A stretch of 64,000 nt of DNA from Kingdonia uniflora (GCA_014058105.1 JACGCM010002784.1:868001-932000); one strand, 5' to 3'. Counted from the first letter of the stretch, positions 1 to 11,390 are shown. Notes: generated from the letters alone by a model not told the origin. Program-made: numbers and translations.

Positions 1-558
1 GTTTATCAAGCATGAACCTAAATATTATTTCTCATCAGTTTCATAATTGGCTCTCACTTATGTTTTTAATTCTTTATTCTTAACTGCAGTTCATGTGTCG
101 GATTTAGTTTACGTGCTTCACTATACCAATTTTGAGCATTGCTTAGTTAAGGTTTCTCAAAATGGGAAATTTTGATTATGAACCCTATGCCACACGTGGC
201 CAAATTCCAAAGTGATAAATGATTTACCGATAAATTATTTATCACGAAGTAGTCCTTGTTTATGATGAACCTAAATTTTTTTACAATCTTTTGCGCCTTA
301 TTAATCACTTTAAGGTTTTATAATTGGCTATGATTCTCATTTCAACCATCCTACTTTTTGAGCTGGTTTAATCATACTTCCCTACAACTAAATTAAATCA
401 GAGATAAAATTTATTCCCTTATATTGCACTAGAGTTCCGAATTATTTAATAATAAATACATAGAGCATTGAAAGGCTTACTTTTCATTGATCCTAAAATT
501 GGACAGAAAGAACATGAACCCAAAACAAGTGAAACCAAGTGTTCAAGGTCATATTAGA
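1..558. other. non-coding, unassigned
   Basis: No open frame or element boundary is visible. The stretch is AT-rich. A short imperfect inverted repeat (gtgataaat / atttatcac) lies near 212-243, but nothing links it to a known element. Confidence 0.5.
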
Positions 559-650
559 GCTTCTCAAACCTAAGCAATCTTCAACTGTGAACTTCTGAAA
601 CTCAACTAATCTTCAACCATGAGCTTCTCAAATCCAACCAACTAACTGTA
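559..650. repeat. short tandem repeat, about 32 bp, three units
   Basis: Three diverged units begin gcttctcaaa / acttctgaaa / gcttctcaaa, and the first two continue with aatcttcaac. It is a local minisatellite with no coding sense. Confidence 0.55.
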
Positions 651-725
651 GATTTTATAAATATAAAACCCACAAATTAGTACCCAAAATGGTTCACAAT
701 TAGCAGATACTCGAATTGATTCAAT

Positions 726-1040
726 CAGGGCCGGCCCTAGCTATAAGCGCAAGAGGCGGCCGCCTAGGGCCCCCGATTTTTTATGTAAATTTGGGGCTGC
801 AAAATAGTTTAGTAGTATATAAAAAGAGAGCCCCTAAAAAAATATAAAATAAAGTAGCCTTGTTGGTTTGAATTGTTTCACCTCATCTCATCTCAAGTTC
901 AAAAGTTCAAGTCAACACCTTCCACAAAAAATTTATCATTTTTGTATAATAAAATATGTGCAACCAAATTTTGTTTCCCCGGCTGGGGGTCTCATTTTCG
1001 GACCTCGCTTAGGACCCCCTAACCCTCAGGGCCAACCCTG
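726..1040. mobile_element. hAT-type MITE (non-autonomous)
   Basis: The element starts CAGGGCCGGCCCT and ends AGGGCCAACCCTG, an imperfect terminal inverted repeat of about 13 bp typical of plant hAT elements with CAGGG termini. The flanks gattcaat (718-725) and gatctaat (1041-1048) form an 8-bp target duplication with two mismatches, the length hAT transposases make. At 315 bp with no open frame it must have depended on a transposase elsewhere. GC-rich ends and an AT-rich middle are also typical. Confidence 0.85.
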
Positions 1041-1385
1041 GATCTAATTAAATCATAATATTCTAGAGCAAGAAACACACTTCAAAACATACCAGAAAGC
1101 ATAACCCAATGCATAAAAACAATCGATTATAGAAATTCATCACAAAGAGGATTATTCTTAAAATCCATAAATATGGGAAACTTGTATGTAATTATATCTA
1201 AAATTAAGTTCATACCTGTTGGGCTTTTTAGAAAGTGGGGAATTTTTTTTAATCCACATACTAAGGTTAAAAACCATATACAGGAAAATCAATGATAGAT
1301 GGTATGGAAAATTCTTCACGATATGAGATTTCATAAAAAGGAAGAAGTCGAGTGGAAGGTGGCTAATACAAGAGAAACCTAATCT

Positions 1386-1623
1386 ATGGTAATTTTGGTT
1401 TCTTTACTGTTGTTTAACAATACGACATTATTATATGTCATAACACATTTAAAGCGCGACATATAAAAGAGACGTAAATTAGGAAGACAATTTTTATAAA
1501 ATATAACATTATATTTAATATGCGAGAAATTTGTTTGTCAAGAATTTAACAAAATTTATGACAATTATAATGGCTGTAAATGGTTGTGCGCAAACGTCGT
1601 TAATATCCAATTTTCCCGTAGTA
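1386..1623. mobile_element. CACTA-like terminal fragment (tentative)
   Basis: The right end reads cgtcgttaatatccaatttt then cccgtagta. Its complement is nearly the CACTAC..GAAAA terminus of the CACTA element at 22025-27592, followed by a similar ACGACG/CGACA subterminal motif. The left end near 1386 (ctatggtaattttgg) is only a weak match to the other terminus. It may be a short deletion derivative or a stray end. The rest of 1049-1784 shows no features. Confidence 0.35.
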
Positions 1624-1784
1624 AAATCTTAGAAATAAGAAATAATACAACCAGTTTTTCAAGTTAGCGAAAGACACATCAAGTTAGCATAAGGCACGCT
1701 TTCTGTTATCTCATTAAAACCTTACATGGTAAAACATCTGGTAGGCTAAAAGCCACTGTGAGTGACAAAAGAGTACAACGAGTT

Positions 1785-2480
1785 TTAGTATTTGAGTGTT
1801 TTATGAGGATTCTCCCCTGATGGAGAATCTCCCCCTGATTGTAATCTGCTAAATCTAAACAACCCAATGCCATAGATAACCTTTTTGAACATTACTCTTG
1901 AAAGTGACTTCGTAAATAGGTTGGTTAAGTTTTCTGATGAACGAACTTTTCGAATGTCTGCAACTCTAGCTTCTTGTAGTCCGTGCGTATATAAAAACTT
2001 TAGGGATATATGCTTCATGGAACCTCCTTTGATAAATATGTCTCGTAACTGCTATATGCAGGCAGAATTGTCTTTGCAAATTATTGTTGGTGAGGTTCTT
2101 AGAGATGATAGCCCGTAAGTTGTGTCTACTTGGTTGATGAGTGATCTGAGCCAAATTACTTCTCTTCTAGCTTCATGTAGTGCTAAAATCTCTGCATGGT
2201 TAGATGATGTTGCCATCATGGTTTGCTTCACTAATCTTCATAATATTATTGTGTCATGTGCCATGAATATGTTTCTCAAATGCTTAGTTAACCTATTATG
2301 CCACATAAGACCGGATTGCTTTAATCCAACAATGATTGCCTTATTTTAATAGCGCACTTATGTTTATCCGTTGGATTAATATCCTTAGGAAAGGAATAAC
2401 TATCAGGGATTCTCATATGTATACATGTGTCAAGGATTCCATACATGTATGTCGTAGACACATTATTGCATATATTATAT
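1785..2480 (-). pseudogene. Ty1/copia pol relic: reverse transcriptase fused to RNase H end
   Basis: Read on the minus strand, this gives the C-terminal part of copia polyprotein. Near 2480-2300 are RT segments resembling the copia YGxLDxxIxMxIP and LKQSGxMWxNRL motifs. They run directly into the RNase H motif SSNHAEILALHEA (about 2221-2165), CKDNSACI, KHISLKFLYTH and NLFTKSL (about 1880). A family member has several hundred bases between these RT and RNase H blocks, so an internal deletion joined them. There is an in-frame TAG after the SACI motif and a frame change in the RT part. A purine-rich stretch on the minus strand near 1810-1835 sits where the polypurine tract should be. No matching LTR was found. 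Confidence 0.8.
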
Positions 2481-2599
2481 GCCTTATTTACGTATGAATT
2501 TGTCCCTCTTGAGCCTCTTAAGACTTGATTTTCTTTGATTCACACTTATAGTGTTTAAAACTACTGAAAAAGCTTTTAGGCTTAAAAAGGCTTAAATAA

Positions 2600-3746
2600 T
2601 GTAGTAATGAACTGCTATAGACTATCAGTAGAAACTATACCAGAATGGGGATACACCACTTAAGTAGATCACCTTCGATAAGAGCTTGGAAGATTCTGGA
2701 CTTGGATAAAGACGAGAGAAGACTAGCAGAAGAGCTAAAACATGAGGATCAACTTTACAGATAAGCCGAGATCACGGGTTTGTTACAACAAACCTTACCG
2801 CGATCACGGGTTAGTTGCAACTGTAACTGAAACTCTCTCTCGGGTGATACTTGAGGATTCTCCTAGGTTCTGAAATAAAGATTAGATTCAGGATAGAGAC
2901 GAGTTAGTTTAGATTTTGTGTAAAGCTTTGTAGCTATCACAACTCAGGCTGGATCTCTATAAATAGTTGCCTTCAGGTACATTTAAGCCTTATTTTCGAA
3001 TATGTAAAGTTTGGGGAGCTCAGATCTTCACTATCGGGTAACATTGATTTATCTTTCAATTATTCATTTATTTTATGCTTTATTTTTTTTTTCCTTAGTT
3101 TAGTTTAATCATGAGGGGATAATCCCTCCATGTTTTGGCTTGGGGAAAAGCCCTATGCAGCCATATCTAGATACCTAAGTGTAAAGAACTCATGAGGACC
3201 TTATCTGACTCATACCTAAGGCATCTGATAGATAATAAGACCCGATCAAGGCCTTAGTTGTCATATGCTTGGGTCAGGGACTAGTGAGTGGATACTTATC
3301 AAGATATTGCACACTATAAACCAAATACGTACGAAGTCCTCTAGAGGAGGGGCTATATACTGACCCGATCCAGGAAGTGTTATGTCCCCCACTCGTTTCG
3401 GCTTTAAGATGCAGGTTATAATTGAACCACATCACTAGTTATTTGATCATGTAGATAGGGAGTTGGTGACTTAAACAACTTAAAGTACTTGGTCAAAGAC
3501 TTTGAGAAGAGAGTCCAAGTACACTGAATAACTCGAAGTGTACTAGATAGGTGCTTACCCTGGGTTAAACCCTTAGATTATTAAGAGTAAACTGAGTTAT
3601 AATATAATCTAAACCCAAATTCTGATAGAGTCTAGACTAGCTAGAACTTCTTAAACCTCTTTATGCTTGATACCCTACTTACCCTTGCAACATTATAATC
3701 TCTAAATAAGTGAGACTATTAAGAGACCTTATAAAACGACCTATCA
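2600..3746 (+). mobile_element. LTR (5') of a gypsy-type retrotransposon, left edge uncertain
   Basis: The right edge is fixed by the terminal CA at 3745-3746 followed by att and a primer-binding site. A TATA box (ctataaatag, 2957-2966) lies inside, as expected for an LTR promoter, with a long region between it and the LTR end. The left edge cannot be set because no second LTR copy is in the window; the value given is approximate. It is followed by leader and a gag-like relic on the same strand. Confidence 0.6.
2957..2966 (+). promoter_or_regulatory. TATA box inside the LTR
   Basis: The sequence ctataaatag is a good plant TATA box about 790 bp before the LTR end. It would start the genomic RNA of the plus-strand retroelement. 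Confidence 0.45.
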
Positions 3747-3748
3747 AT

Positions 3749-3768
3749 TGGTGCCATTGCCGGGGAGG
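3749..3768 (+). promoter_or_regulatory. primer-binding site, tRNA-Asp type
   Basis: TGGTGCCATTGCCGGGGAGG lies three bases after the LTR end. It differs at two positions from the TGGCGCCGTTGCCGGGGA primer site known from Athila-type gypsy elements. Confidence 0.75.
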
Positions 3769-4155
3769 TGACAAAATATTTTAGTTATTTAAGACTCTAT
3801 AAAAGATATTGGTAGTTAGGAGTTAGTTACTATTATTAATAGGGATACCAGACTGAGGTACCAAACACAGATTTTTGCAAAGGGATTATTAAAATTTAGT
3901 CCCTAAGTTGTTTAAATATTCACTTCTGGTTCCCAATTTGTCTTTGACCATAGGTCAACCACATTTGAAGTCAATTTTTGACTTGAACTCTCACAAATGC
4001 CTTCACGTGACTTTCAAAAGATTTTAAGCAACAAGTTAACAGGGTTTTCTTAGGTTACTTCCGCGTCATCAGTCCCTGTCGGCAGGCCACGTCATCTTAC
4101 AATGACAAAAATCGCATAAAAAATTAGCCTTTAGTCCCCACATATTTTCCTGCAA

Positions 4156-4449
4156 TTAGTGTTTAGTCTTCACTTCTTCAATTTTAGCTTTAATGGTGAT
4201 TGATAATTTTTCACAACCCAACACCATATTAGAGCACACAATATCATAAAACATAGCCCCACATAAAGAAGAAGAAGAAGAAGAAGAAGAAGAGTTTGTT
4301 ATCGTGGGTTTCCTCTTCTCCGCTTTCTCTTCTCTTTCTATTGTTATAGTTATTATTATTGGAGAAGACCTACTAGTTCCTCCACCACTATCACAAGGAA
4401 GAAAATAGTTAAAATCAGTTCCAAAACCCTTCAAAGATTCACAAATCAT
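4156..4449 (-). CDS. unrecognised 97-residue open frame inside the Mutator-like element
   Basis: The frame opens with ATG near 4449. It encodes a hydrophilic protein with a short Gly-Gly-Gly segment, a basic Glu/Lys-rich stretch and a run of nine serines read from an AAG repeat. A hydrophobic segment with a Cys pair follows. I do not recognise the family. Its position between long TIRs, without transposase, would suit a Pack-MULE-style captured gene fragment, but it could equally be a chance frame supported by the microsatellite. No intron was identified. Confidence 0.3.
   Translation of the reverse strand: MICESLKGFGTDFNYFLPCDSGGGTSRSSPIIITITIEREEKAEKRKPTITNSSSSSSSSSLCGAMFYDIVCSNMVLGCEKLSITIKAKIEEVKTKH
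4264..4292. repeat. (AAG)n microsatellite
   Basis: About nine uninterrupted aag/gaa triplets. They encode the serine run in the minus-strand frame. Confidence 0.9.
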
Positions 4450-4823
4450 TAAAGGGAGATAAACTCATTTGTGAATCTTACTTGATAAGCACTCTTGATT
4501 CCCATTAAAACTTAAAAAATTACCTGAAGACAACTTGTTACCTGTAGGCAAATATCACGTGCTACTCGTGTGAGGGTAGATTAGGTACTTCATGTCAAAA
4601 TTTGACTTCAACGGAGATTGACCTGTGGTTAGAGGCCATAAATATCCAATTTGTAGGTGGGACTAAAATCAAATTTTTCCTTCTGCAAATTATAACCATT
4701 GTCTAGCCTATCTAAAATTCCTCACATAAAAGTCAGGGGAGACCCATAATTATTCTAATTATTGCAAGTTTATTTGGTCTGTGTTTAGTTATCGTATCCA
4801 TAAATCTCATTGTATTTTTGAAA

Positions 4824-5483
4824 AATGTCTTATGCTGACAATGATTGCCATTCTTATGACCCAAAAGTTTTTAATCCTAAACAATTTTATCGTTTCATGA
4901 TAATTAGAACTACTGAAACCCGCTACAACCACCAACCAAATTTCTACTAAAACACCAATCTTTCCAATGCCCTTTCTAATCTAACCAATATTTTTGCACC
5001 CAATCCAGTTGCTACCCACCAACCCAACCAAACTATTTTGGGGATGACATATCTTTCAGCTTTATGAAATCAATACAAGATAGTGTATTTAAAACTTCAT
5101 AATCATGCTCCAACATAAAAAAGAATAGTAGGATAGTTAGCATTTTTACTAAAAAAAGCTAGAATATTCCCCTAAATCACCCCTGCAAGGTACACTTGTT
5201 CTCTAAATGCCAGAGAGAGATCAAGATGAATCGCCTAAAATAATAAAATGGCAGTTCAATAGTAGTAGGCATGACCCAACCAACATCGTCACATCCCTCA
5301 CCTCATCCAATGATTCAATCATTTTTAGATATACATATGGACACACCATTTTACGATAATTATACAGATGACCATGAAGAATACCTTAATTCCAATGTTC
5401 ATGAAATAGGCATTAAATTATATAATAAAGCACCCCTCGTGAGAAATATTCAATGGTTAACTACAAATAAGTTTGTTGCGTAA
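4824..5483 (+). pseudogene. gag N-terminal relic of the plus-strand gypsy element (tentative)
   Basis: After the leader, an ATG near 4824 opens a frame beginning MSYADNDCHSYDP. It is Asn/Pro/Gln-rich and broken by stops. The frame at 5271-5483 continues with similar composition. Position (LTR, primer site, leader, then this) is what suggests gag; there is no conserved gag core or zinc knuckle. The element is lost beyond about 5.5 kb. Confidence 0.35.
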
Positions 5484-6830
5484 AATACGCTGCTTTACTA
5501 AAATGGGTCGTCGTATATCAATCTGTACGATAATACCGAAGATGCCTATACATCGTACTGTCAGATATGAGATTAACTATTACATGCAATCTGTAAATAA
5601 ATGATGAACATAAACGATACACATGATTTATCATGGTTCACACTTAAGGGTTTCGTGCACACCCGCTGAGAGAACTATTCTACTATCACATGAAAATGAT
5701 TAGAATCGCTCTACCTCACAAAAGATCTCAAATCCCTTGATTTGGCTTTACCCACAAACCACCGTTTTTTTGAAGCTTTAAACCCTAGATTTAGACTTTA
5801 CGTAGAACATACCTTGTAGATCTTCTTTAATCATCGGAGTCTTTAACAAAGTCTCTCAAGCTTTATGAATCATCTTCTTAGACTTCGTAACGGGCCATTA
5901 TCATTAACTGACTATCCAATAGCCGCCATGGTACCCAAAGCTCCTCGGGGAGGGGGAAGACCACCTCCCTCCCTTTACTCTTCCAAGATCTTTCTCTCCA
6001 AGCACTAAAATTTAGTATCGAATTTTCTCTTTAAAAAGACTTCTCTAGAGTAGCCTCTAAGATAACCTATTCAACCTTAGAACCACTTCTATTTATAGGA
6101 GATAGGGTAGTAGGTCCTTATCCAAGTCGAAGTAGATCACCACTAATATATCCCACCTAAAGTAAAACTATGAAGTTGTGTTTAAAGTAAACACTAATAC
6201 CATGCATAACTTGTTTACTTGAATTAGTAGAAGTTTAACTAAAATAGAAACTAGTACCCTATTCTAATACGAACTAGTATACTATTCCAATTACACTTAT
6301 CCTCATGATGACAACATCACAAGTATATCATGTCCCATGCATGTTTCCTACTCGACTCAAAACACTAAAACCAACAATTTCCACCTTGTCGAGAGTCGAG
6401 CCACACTCCCAAGAAATTTCTACCTTGGTGAGAATACTCTCTAGCCAACATATATCCCAACAATCACTCACTAAACCTCTCTCTCATGCATCCATACAAT
6501 GTACCCCACTGTAGAAGAACCATCGAGTCTTAAACTCCATAACTGAAGCCGATCAACTCTAACCATACAAGCGAACTCTGAAAATAAATGTAGCACATTA
6601 TCTCTAGATAGTCATTGTTCCACCTCGACTTTATCATTACTATTGAAATGTCCTACAGATCAAATCCATCATCTAAGACTAAAAACTAAACCGATCTCTT
6701 ACCTCATTTGAATAATTGAAACACGTCATCCAACATCGTACGTTTATACTGCAGGAACTGACAAAGCAAACAACATTCCTCTATGTCAGAAATAATACTC
6801 AAGCATACCATCACACCGTATCTATCTTAA
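5484..6830. other. decayed retroelement-like sequence, unassigned
   Basis: There is no conserved domain on either strand. The A/C-rich plus strand resembles 13557-15212 and 44737-46307 in style. Those three blocks become contiguous if the Harbinger element, the MITE and the Athila-like element are removed, so they may be one old element serving as target. The target duplication TAA of the Harbinger element is at 6828-6830. Confidence 0.4.
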
Positions 6831-6924
6831 GAGCAACCATAACAGTTCACAGGGTGGATTGGATAAATTTCAAGGTGAATCCAATCCACCCCACAACATT
6901 TTTCAATCCACCCCAAGGTGAATT

Positions 6925-7115
6925 CACCCCACGCACTTCTTAACCGCGCACATTAATGTCATCCCAGATGAGTCCACGTGGCATAATCTCAGCCATCATA
7001 GTCACACCGCACTTCTGAACCGTGTATATCATTCAACCAATAGGAAAATGCCACGTATTTAAAAATAAATAAATATATATATATATATATAGCCGCGCGA
7101 TTCAGAACAGCGCGT
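6925..7115. repeat. Harbinger left subterminal repeats
   Basis: Copies of a CGCACTTCTGAACCGCG-like motif lie at about 6931-6950, 7006-7024 and, inverted, 7092-7114. The same motif recurs at the other end. Such repeats are candidate binding sites for the MYB-like protein or transposase. A (TA)n run lies at 7071-7090. Confidence 0.6.
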
Positions 7116-7159
7116 CATCACCCTGAGTCTTTTAGGCTTATTCTCCTTTCAAAAAATTT

Positions 7160-7245
7160 AGGCTTATTCTTATAAGGCATTGGTATTATAAGGCATTGCA
7201 TATCCAACATATCCAAGGCATTAGCATATCCAAGGCATTAACTTG
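7160..7245. repeat. short direct repeats upstream of the PMD gene
   Basis: The phrases ataaggcatt and catatccaaggcatta recur four to five times. This is a small degenerate minisatellite just before the PMD start. Confidence 0.55.
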
Positions 7246-7304
7246 GCACACCCAACCTAACTCCACAAGTTTCCCAACCCATTTCCTTCGTTAATCACCT
7301 AAAA

Positions 7305-9197
7305 ATGTCAGGTTCTTCTAGTTCGTGACCGAGGAAAAATGCTTCCAAAACTACACGTAACTCTAACGTGGAAGTAAAACGAAGGGGGAACGCCGACATC
7401 ACAAATAATTGGCCGTTACAATTGATGTCGGACAACGATCCCACCCCATCGTACGATGAGTTGAACCGAGTAGATTCCTCCCGGACTGCGCGGTCCATAT
7501 TTTCGTTGGATCGGAGGAAATACCAGTAAGTTTTATGTAAATTTGATGTGTTATTAACGTATATTACAATGTGTTCGATGAAATACCCGAATGAACTTCT
7601 AACGTGTTAATGTGGCTTTTTTTGTCAGAACCGAGATAAATTACAGTATAGAGGATCATTGGATAAGGTACTAAAGTGGTACTGATGGATTGCCGTGTAC
7701 CCGACGTTGAAGAAGTTGGTCGATGATATGGGTTTTGCGGACTTTTGCTGGATTAATGCGGGAAACTCGGATAACCATCTCATTCATGCTCTCGTGGAGC
7801 GGTGGTGGCCTTCCACCCATAACTTTTACTTCGCTTGCAGGGAACTGGGTTTCACACCGTTAGACTTCGTCATGCTAATGGGCATATCTTTCGGGAGGGG
7901 TCGCAAACTCCCGTACGACGAGAGGTACTCCAAGTTAGAGGAAGCATAAAAGGTATTCCCCGGAATCACAAGCTCTGACATGAGGTATGGTAACATCACT
8001 CTCTCATATTTAAAAAAGTGGCAAGAGCCTTTGAATCCACGTCTCTACAATTATGACTAAGAAATAGATATCATGTATGCACGGGCATTTATTGCCTATA
8101 TGATGGGTAATCTCTTCTTTTCAAATGGTGTTATATCCCTTCGGGCGGGTTATCTGGTAGCCTTGACAGACTACGATATTCTTGGTACGTTGGGTTTCAA
8201 CTAGGGTACGCCCATTATGGCGGCTTTGTATCGGGGGCTTGATGAAGTCTCAGTTCTGAGGCCCGGGAAGGTGAAGAAATCGATCACCAGATTCTATGCG
8301 GTGTTGGAGTACTGGATCTTCGAGTATTGTCGGGTTGGAATATATCTAGTTAAAGTACAGAACTTTAACCATATTTATCCTCGTATTTCTGGGTGGAGAG
8401 ATGAAAGGGCGAGTACGGGGTCTGAAATCCATCACTCTTTTGTTGTGATCAGAGATATGATAGAATGGAAGGACATAACCAACATATATTGGCAACCATG
8501 GCACAGGTCTAAGAAATTGAGACGTCCAGAGGTAAGAGTTTCTTCAGCGCTGAGCACCTAGAGGGTTCTATTGGTGTCAGTCCCATATGGACACGGTACG
8601 CTTTGGTATTTAGGAGACCGGTGTATGCGTCAGATGACCGGACTTGATAGTGTGCCCTATGACCTCCCTCAGGAGATTATAAAATTCCCAAGGTACGATC
8701 GAGAGTTATATCAGAGTCTAAAGGATATGGACTTCTACGATGGTCACAATTATCTTGTTCCCGATGTAGATTACATGACATATTGGCGTCTCGTTCATCC
8801 AAATCTTAAGATCGGTTCCAGGTTAGTAAAGAGGATGGGAAATATTTGGCTGGTGGGGCGTGATCTAGTGAGGCCCGATGTAGTCTTACCACCTACGTCA
8901 AGTTTAGCTATATCTTCACAGGTGCAAGACTACGATATTCAGGCGACCGGTGATCCACGTGATATGGGATTGTTCATGGATGTGGCGGGACCGAATAATC
9001 AACGTAGACAAATACTGATCCTGGTAATACAGGTACCATACCCGTGTACACCTACGTATAGTACGGGTGAGTTGGGGCATCAAAACCAAGGATTACGGCA
9101 TGCGGCATATGAAGACTCGAGGCAATACGTTGAACGCACGACCGAGTTAAAGGAACAGCTGAGGCGGAGGAAAGAGATCATCCGAGAGACCTCCTAG
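7305..9197 (+). pseudogene. plant mobile domain (PMD) protein, inside the Harbinger element
   Basis: PMD proteins (aminotransferase-like mobile domain; MAIN/MAIL1 in Arabidopsis) act in gene and transposon silencing, and related copies occur in transposons. Exon 1 starts at ATG 7305 with a Ser-rich, basic N-terminus. A GTAAGT donor near 7526 and a pyrimidine-rich acceptor near 7628 bound a 100-bp intron, although the phases do not match perfectly. Exon 2 runs in one frame from 7629 to 9197. It shows LIHALVERWWPSTHNF, FTPLDFVMLMGI, an N-stop-GTPIMAALYRGLD block where the family has NWG, then YWIFEYCRVG, a WRDER segment and YLGDRCMRQM. The tail is a charged Glu/Arg helix. Five in-frame stops (7683, 7947, 8058, 8202, 8559) occur without any frameshift. 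It precedes the MYB-like gene on the same strand and lies inside both Harbinger ends. Confidence 0.75.
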
Positions 9198-9299
9198 AGA
9201 CTAGCTAAGATGTCTATTTCCTACCAGACAGAGCCATTTGTGCAATGTACCTATGAAGAGAGTCTCGTACGTGGCAGACGCGCCTGCCAAATATAGATA

Positions 9300-9828
9300 G
9301 GTCGTCCTAGTTAGGCTATGTTTTAATTAGAATTTTTATTTATGTTTTGTTTAAACTATGTTGTGTTTTAATATTGTTTAAACTATGTTTTATTCATAGT
9401 TTTAATATTGTTTACTTATTAAAGATTTATGCTTTGGAAACTTGTTGTCCAAGTTACTCAATCATCATCGACTAGTATTAATATTGCTTAATTAATATGA
9501 GACTGAAGTTAAGTGAGGAGTATCAAGTCTGGTTGACATCACTCTTATTGGAGCCGCCAAACCAATATTTCAGTATGTTAAACTTTAGGCTAGTATTTTT
9601 TATGGAAACTTGTTGTACAAGTTAAGAAGACGGCCATATTAACGGCTATATTTTTTTTTTTGGACACTTGTTAACGGCTATATTAACGGCTAGTTTTTTT
9701 TTTACACTTGTTAACGGCTATATTAAAGGCTAGTTATTTTTATCTATAAATGTCATTTATCTCCTACACTTTCCTCCCTTCTAATCTTCTACACTCTCTT
9801 CCCTCCTTACCTTACAAACAAAACCATT
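9300..9828 (+). repeat. intergenic spacer with tandem repeats, probable promoter of MYB-like gene
   Basis: The first part repeats a tgttttaatattgtttaaac phrase. At 9630-9745 a unit of about 50 bp with cttgttaacggctatatta and a T-run occurs three times. Its complement resembles the tagccgtt phrase near the other end (about 13080-13095). A tatctataaatg TATA-like site near 9740 lies about 85 bp before the MYB-like start. No coding frame is present. Confidence 0.5.
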
Positions 9829-11390
9829 ATGTCTTCCTCAAGCTCCCAATCTAATTTTAAAAACCCCTCTCAATCCTTTAATACGAACCAACAAGGAAAT
9901 GTCTTTCCTCATCAATTCAGCACATTTGATCCGTCGCAAATGCCTAATACTTCTCAAGGTCAGAATCACCATGTTCGCCAACTATTCCTGCCACCCGACA
10001 ATCAATTTCAATCTCAAACCCATGGATATTACCCTTATTACCCAAACTAAGGATATTACCCTCAATTTGGTGGGTATACGGGCTCGTACCCTCAACTGGG
10101 AAATCCATATTATTCATCACAAACTTGTTTTACCGGTGGAAGTTTGAGTACCACGCCGTTGCAAGGTACATGGGGTTTAATACATCGTCAGTTGCATCTC
10201 CGGTTATCTCTCCGGTCATCTCTAGTGAACTCAATCCGGTTCTCACGAGAAGTAATACGTGTGGGAAGGCAAAGCCTTCAAGAAAAAAGGCATCGACACC
10301 TATTATAGTTGAGGATGTACTTGAGGCTTCAGAGGAAGTTCATGACGACAAAGAACAATACTTCAACTCAAAAAATTGGTCGTCCGATGACTTCGTGAAT
10401 CTTGCATGCGCTTGGTCCCAAGTATCTCAAAACCTCGCTACTACGAACAATCAAAAAGCCACAACATTTTGGTTCAAGGTGTGTGATCAATTCAACTCCT
10501 TCTATGTTGACCAATTGATATGGTGATCGTACAACGGTGTCAACTGTACGTATAAGGGGCGGCTCAATAAGGAATGCTCAATTTTAAGAGGTATCATTCA
10601 AGACCTTGAGAGCCGACATCATACCGGTATTGGAACGGATGACTCCGTAAGTATTTCATTTATTTTTCTCATTTCATTAATGTTCAAAGGTGAATCATAC
10701 TTTAAAAAAAATTCTAACATGATTTCTAGGAACGTATGGCATGTGATAGCTTTTTTAACTACAACGCAAACCATTTGCACTTGGGGAAGCGTATAAAGTT
10801 TTGGAAACTTGCCCAAAATGGTCACAAATTCATCACGTCGGCCATCCCGGCCATAACGTCGCTAGGAAGTCAAATTTTAACGATAGCCCGGGTAACTCTA
10901 CCAATACCGATCCTGAAACACCTACATCCGACACTCCAAATATCGTAATTCTGGATGATTCTATCGACGTGGAAGCACCACTATATTTTTGTAGGGATGT
11001 ACGACCGGACGGCCAAAAAAATACAAGGCAAAAGAAGCGGCAAAGGCAATTATAGGTTTTTGGGGGAAGAAGATGCTTAAGATAACGTCTAACATGATGA
11101 AATCATAGAATCAAAGAGACGAGCAGAAAAAAGAGGAAAAGAAAGCTAAAGCTAGAGCACAAAAGGAACTAAAGTTAGCTAGAGAGGCTAAAATTCAAAG
11201 AAGTTGTGAAGCAGAGCTAACTCGAAAAAAAGTCTTTGACGACTCATATATGTTTAAGGTGATGATAACGGACCCAAGTAACCTACTACCGATACAAAGG
11301 CGTTGGATGAAGAAGCAGTTTAAAGAATATTCAATGAAGTTGAAGGAGCAGTGTCCAAGTGATGACGACGTTTCTAGTGATGAAAATTAA
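9829..11390 (+). pseudogene. Harbinger MYB/SANT-like DNA-binding protein
   Basis: PIF/Harbinger elements encode a MYB/trihelix-like partner that binds the ends and helps the transposase into the nucleus. The frame starts at ATG 9829 with a Ser/Asn/Gln-rich region ending in repeated YYP motifs, then a stop and a frame shift. The next part has NWSSDDFVNLACAW, QKATTFWFKVCDQF and, after a stop, a CxYKGRLNKE segment. This matches the W...AW...FW..V...F spacing of the family. An intron (GTAAGT near 10650 to TTTCTAG near 10730) precedes NHLHLG and a WSQIHH segment in a shifted frame. The C-terminus is a long Lys/Glu/Arg helix with DPSNLLPIQ and WMKKQF, like the NAM-associated C-terminal domain. It ends at TAA 11388-11390 and converges on the transposase. 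Confidence 0.78.

Larger units (their letters stand above)
3874..4689. mobile_element. Mutator-like element with long inverted repeats
   Basis: Both ends begin TTTGCA..AGG and run inward as near-identical inverted sequences of about 100 bp, sharing TTTAGTCCC, a track matching GACC..AGGTCAA and TTTTTGACTT/ATTTTGACAT. Long TIRs of this kind are typical of Mutator-like elements. A 9-bp target duplication could not be recognised, so the exact edges may be off by a few bases. The element is 816 bp, splits the leader of the plus-strand retroelement, and contains a minus-strand open frame but no transposase. Confidence 0.7.

Noticed and set aside
7295..7498. Minus-strand 67-residue frame at the PMD start
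   Set aside because: It is the complement of PMD exon 1, with no motif and no context.
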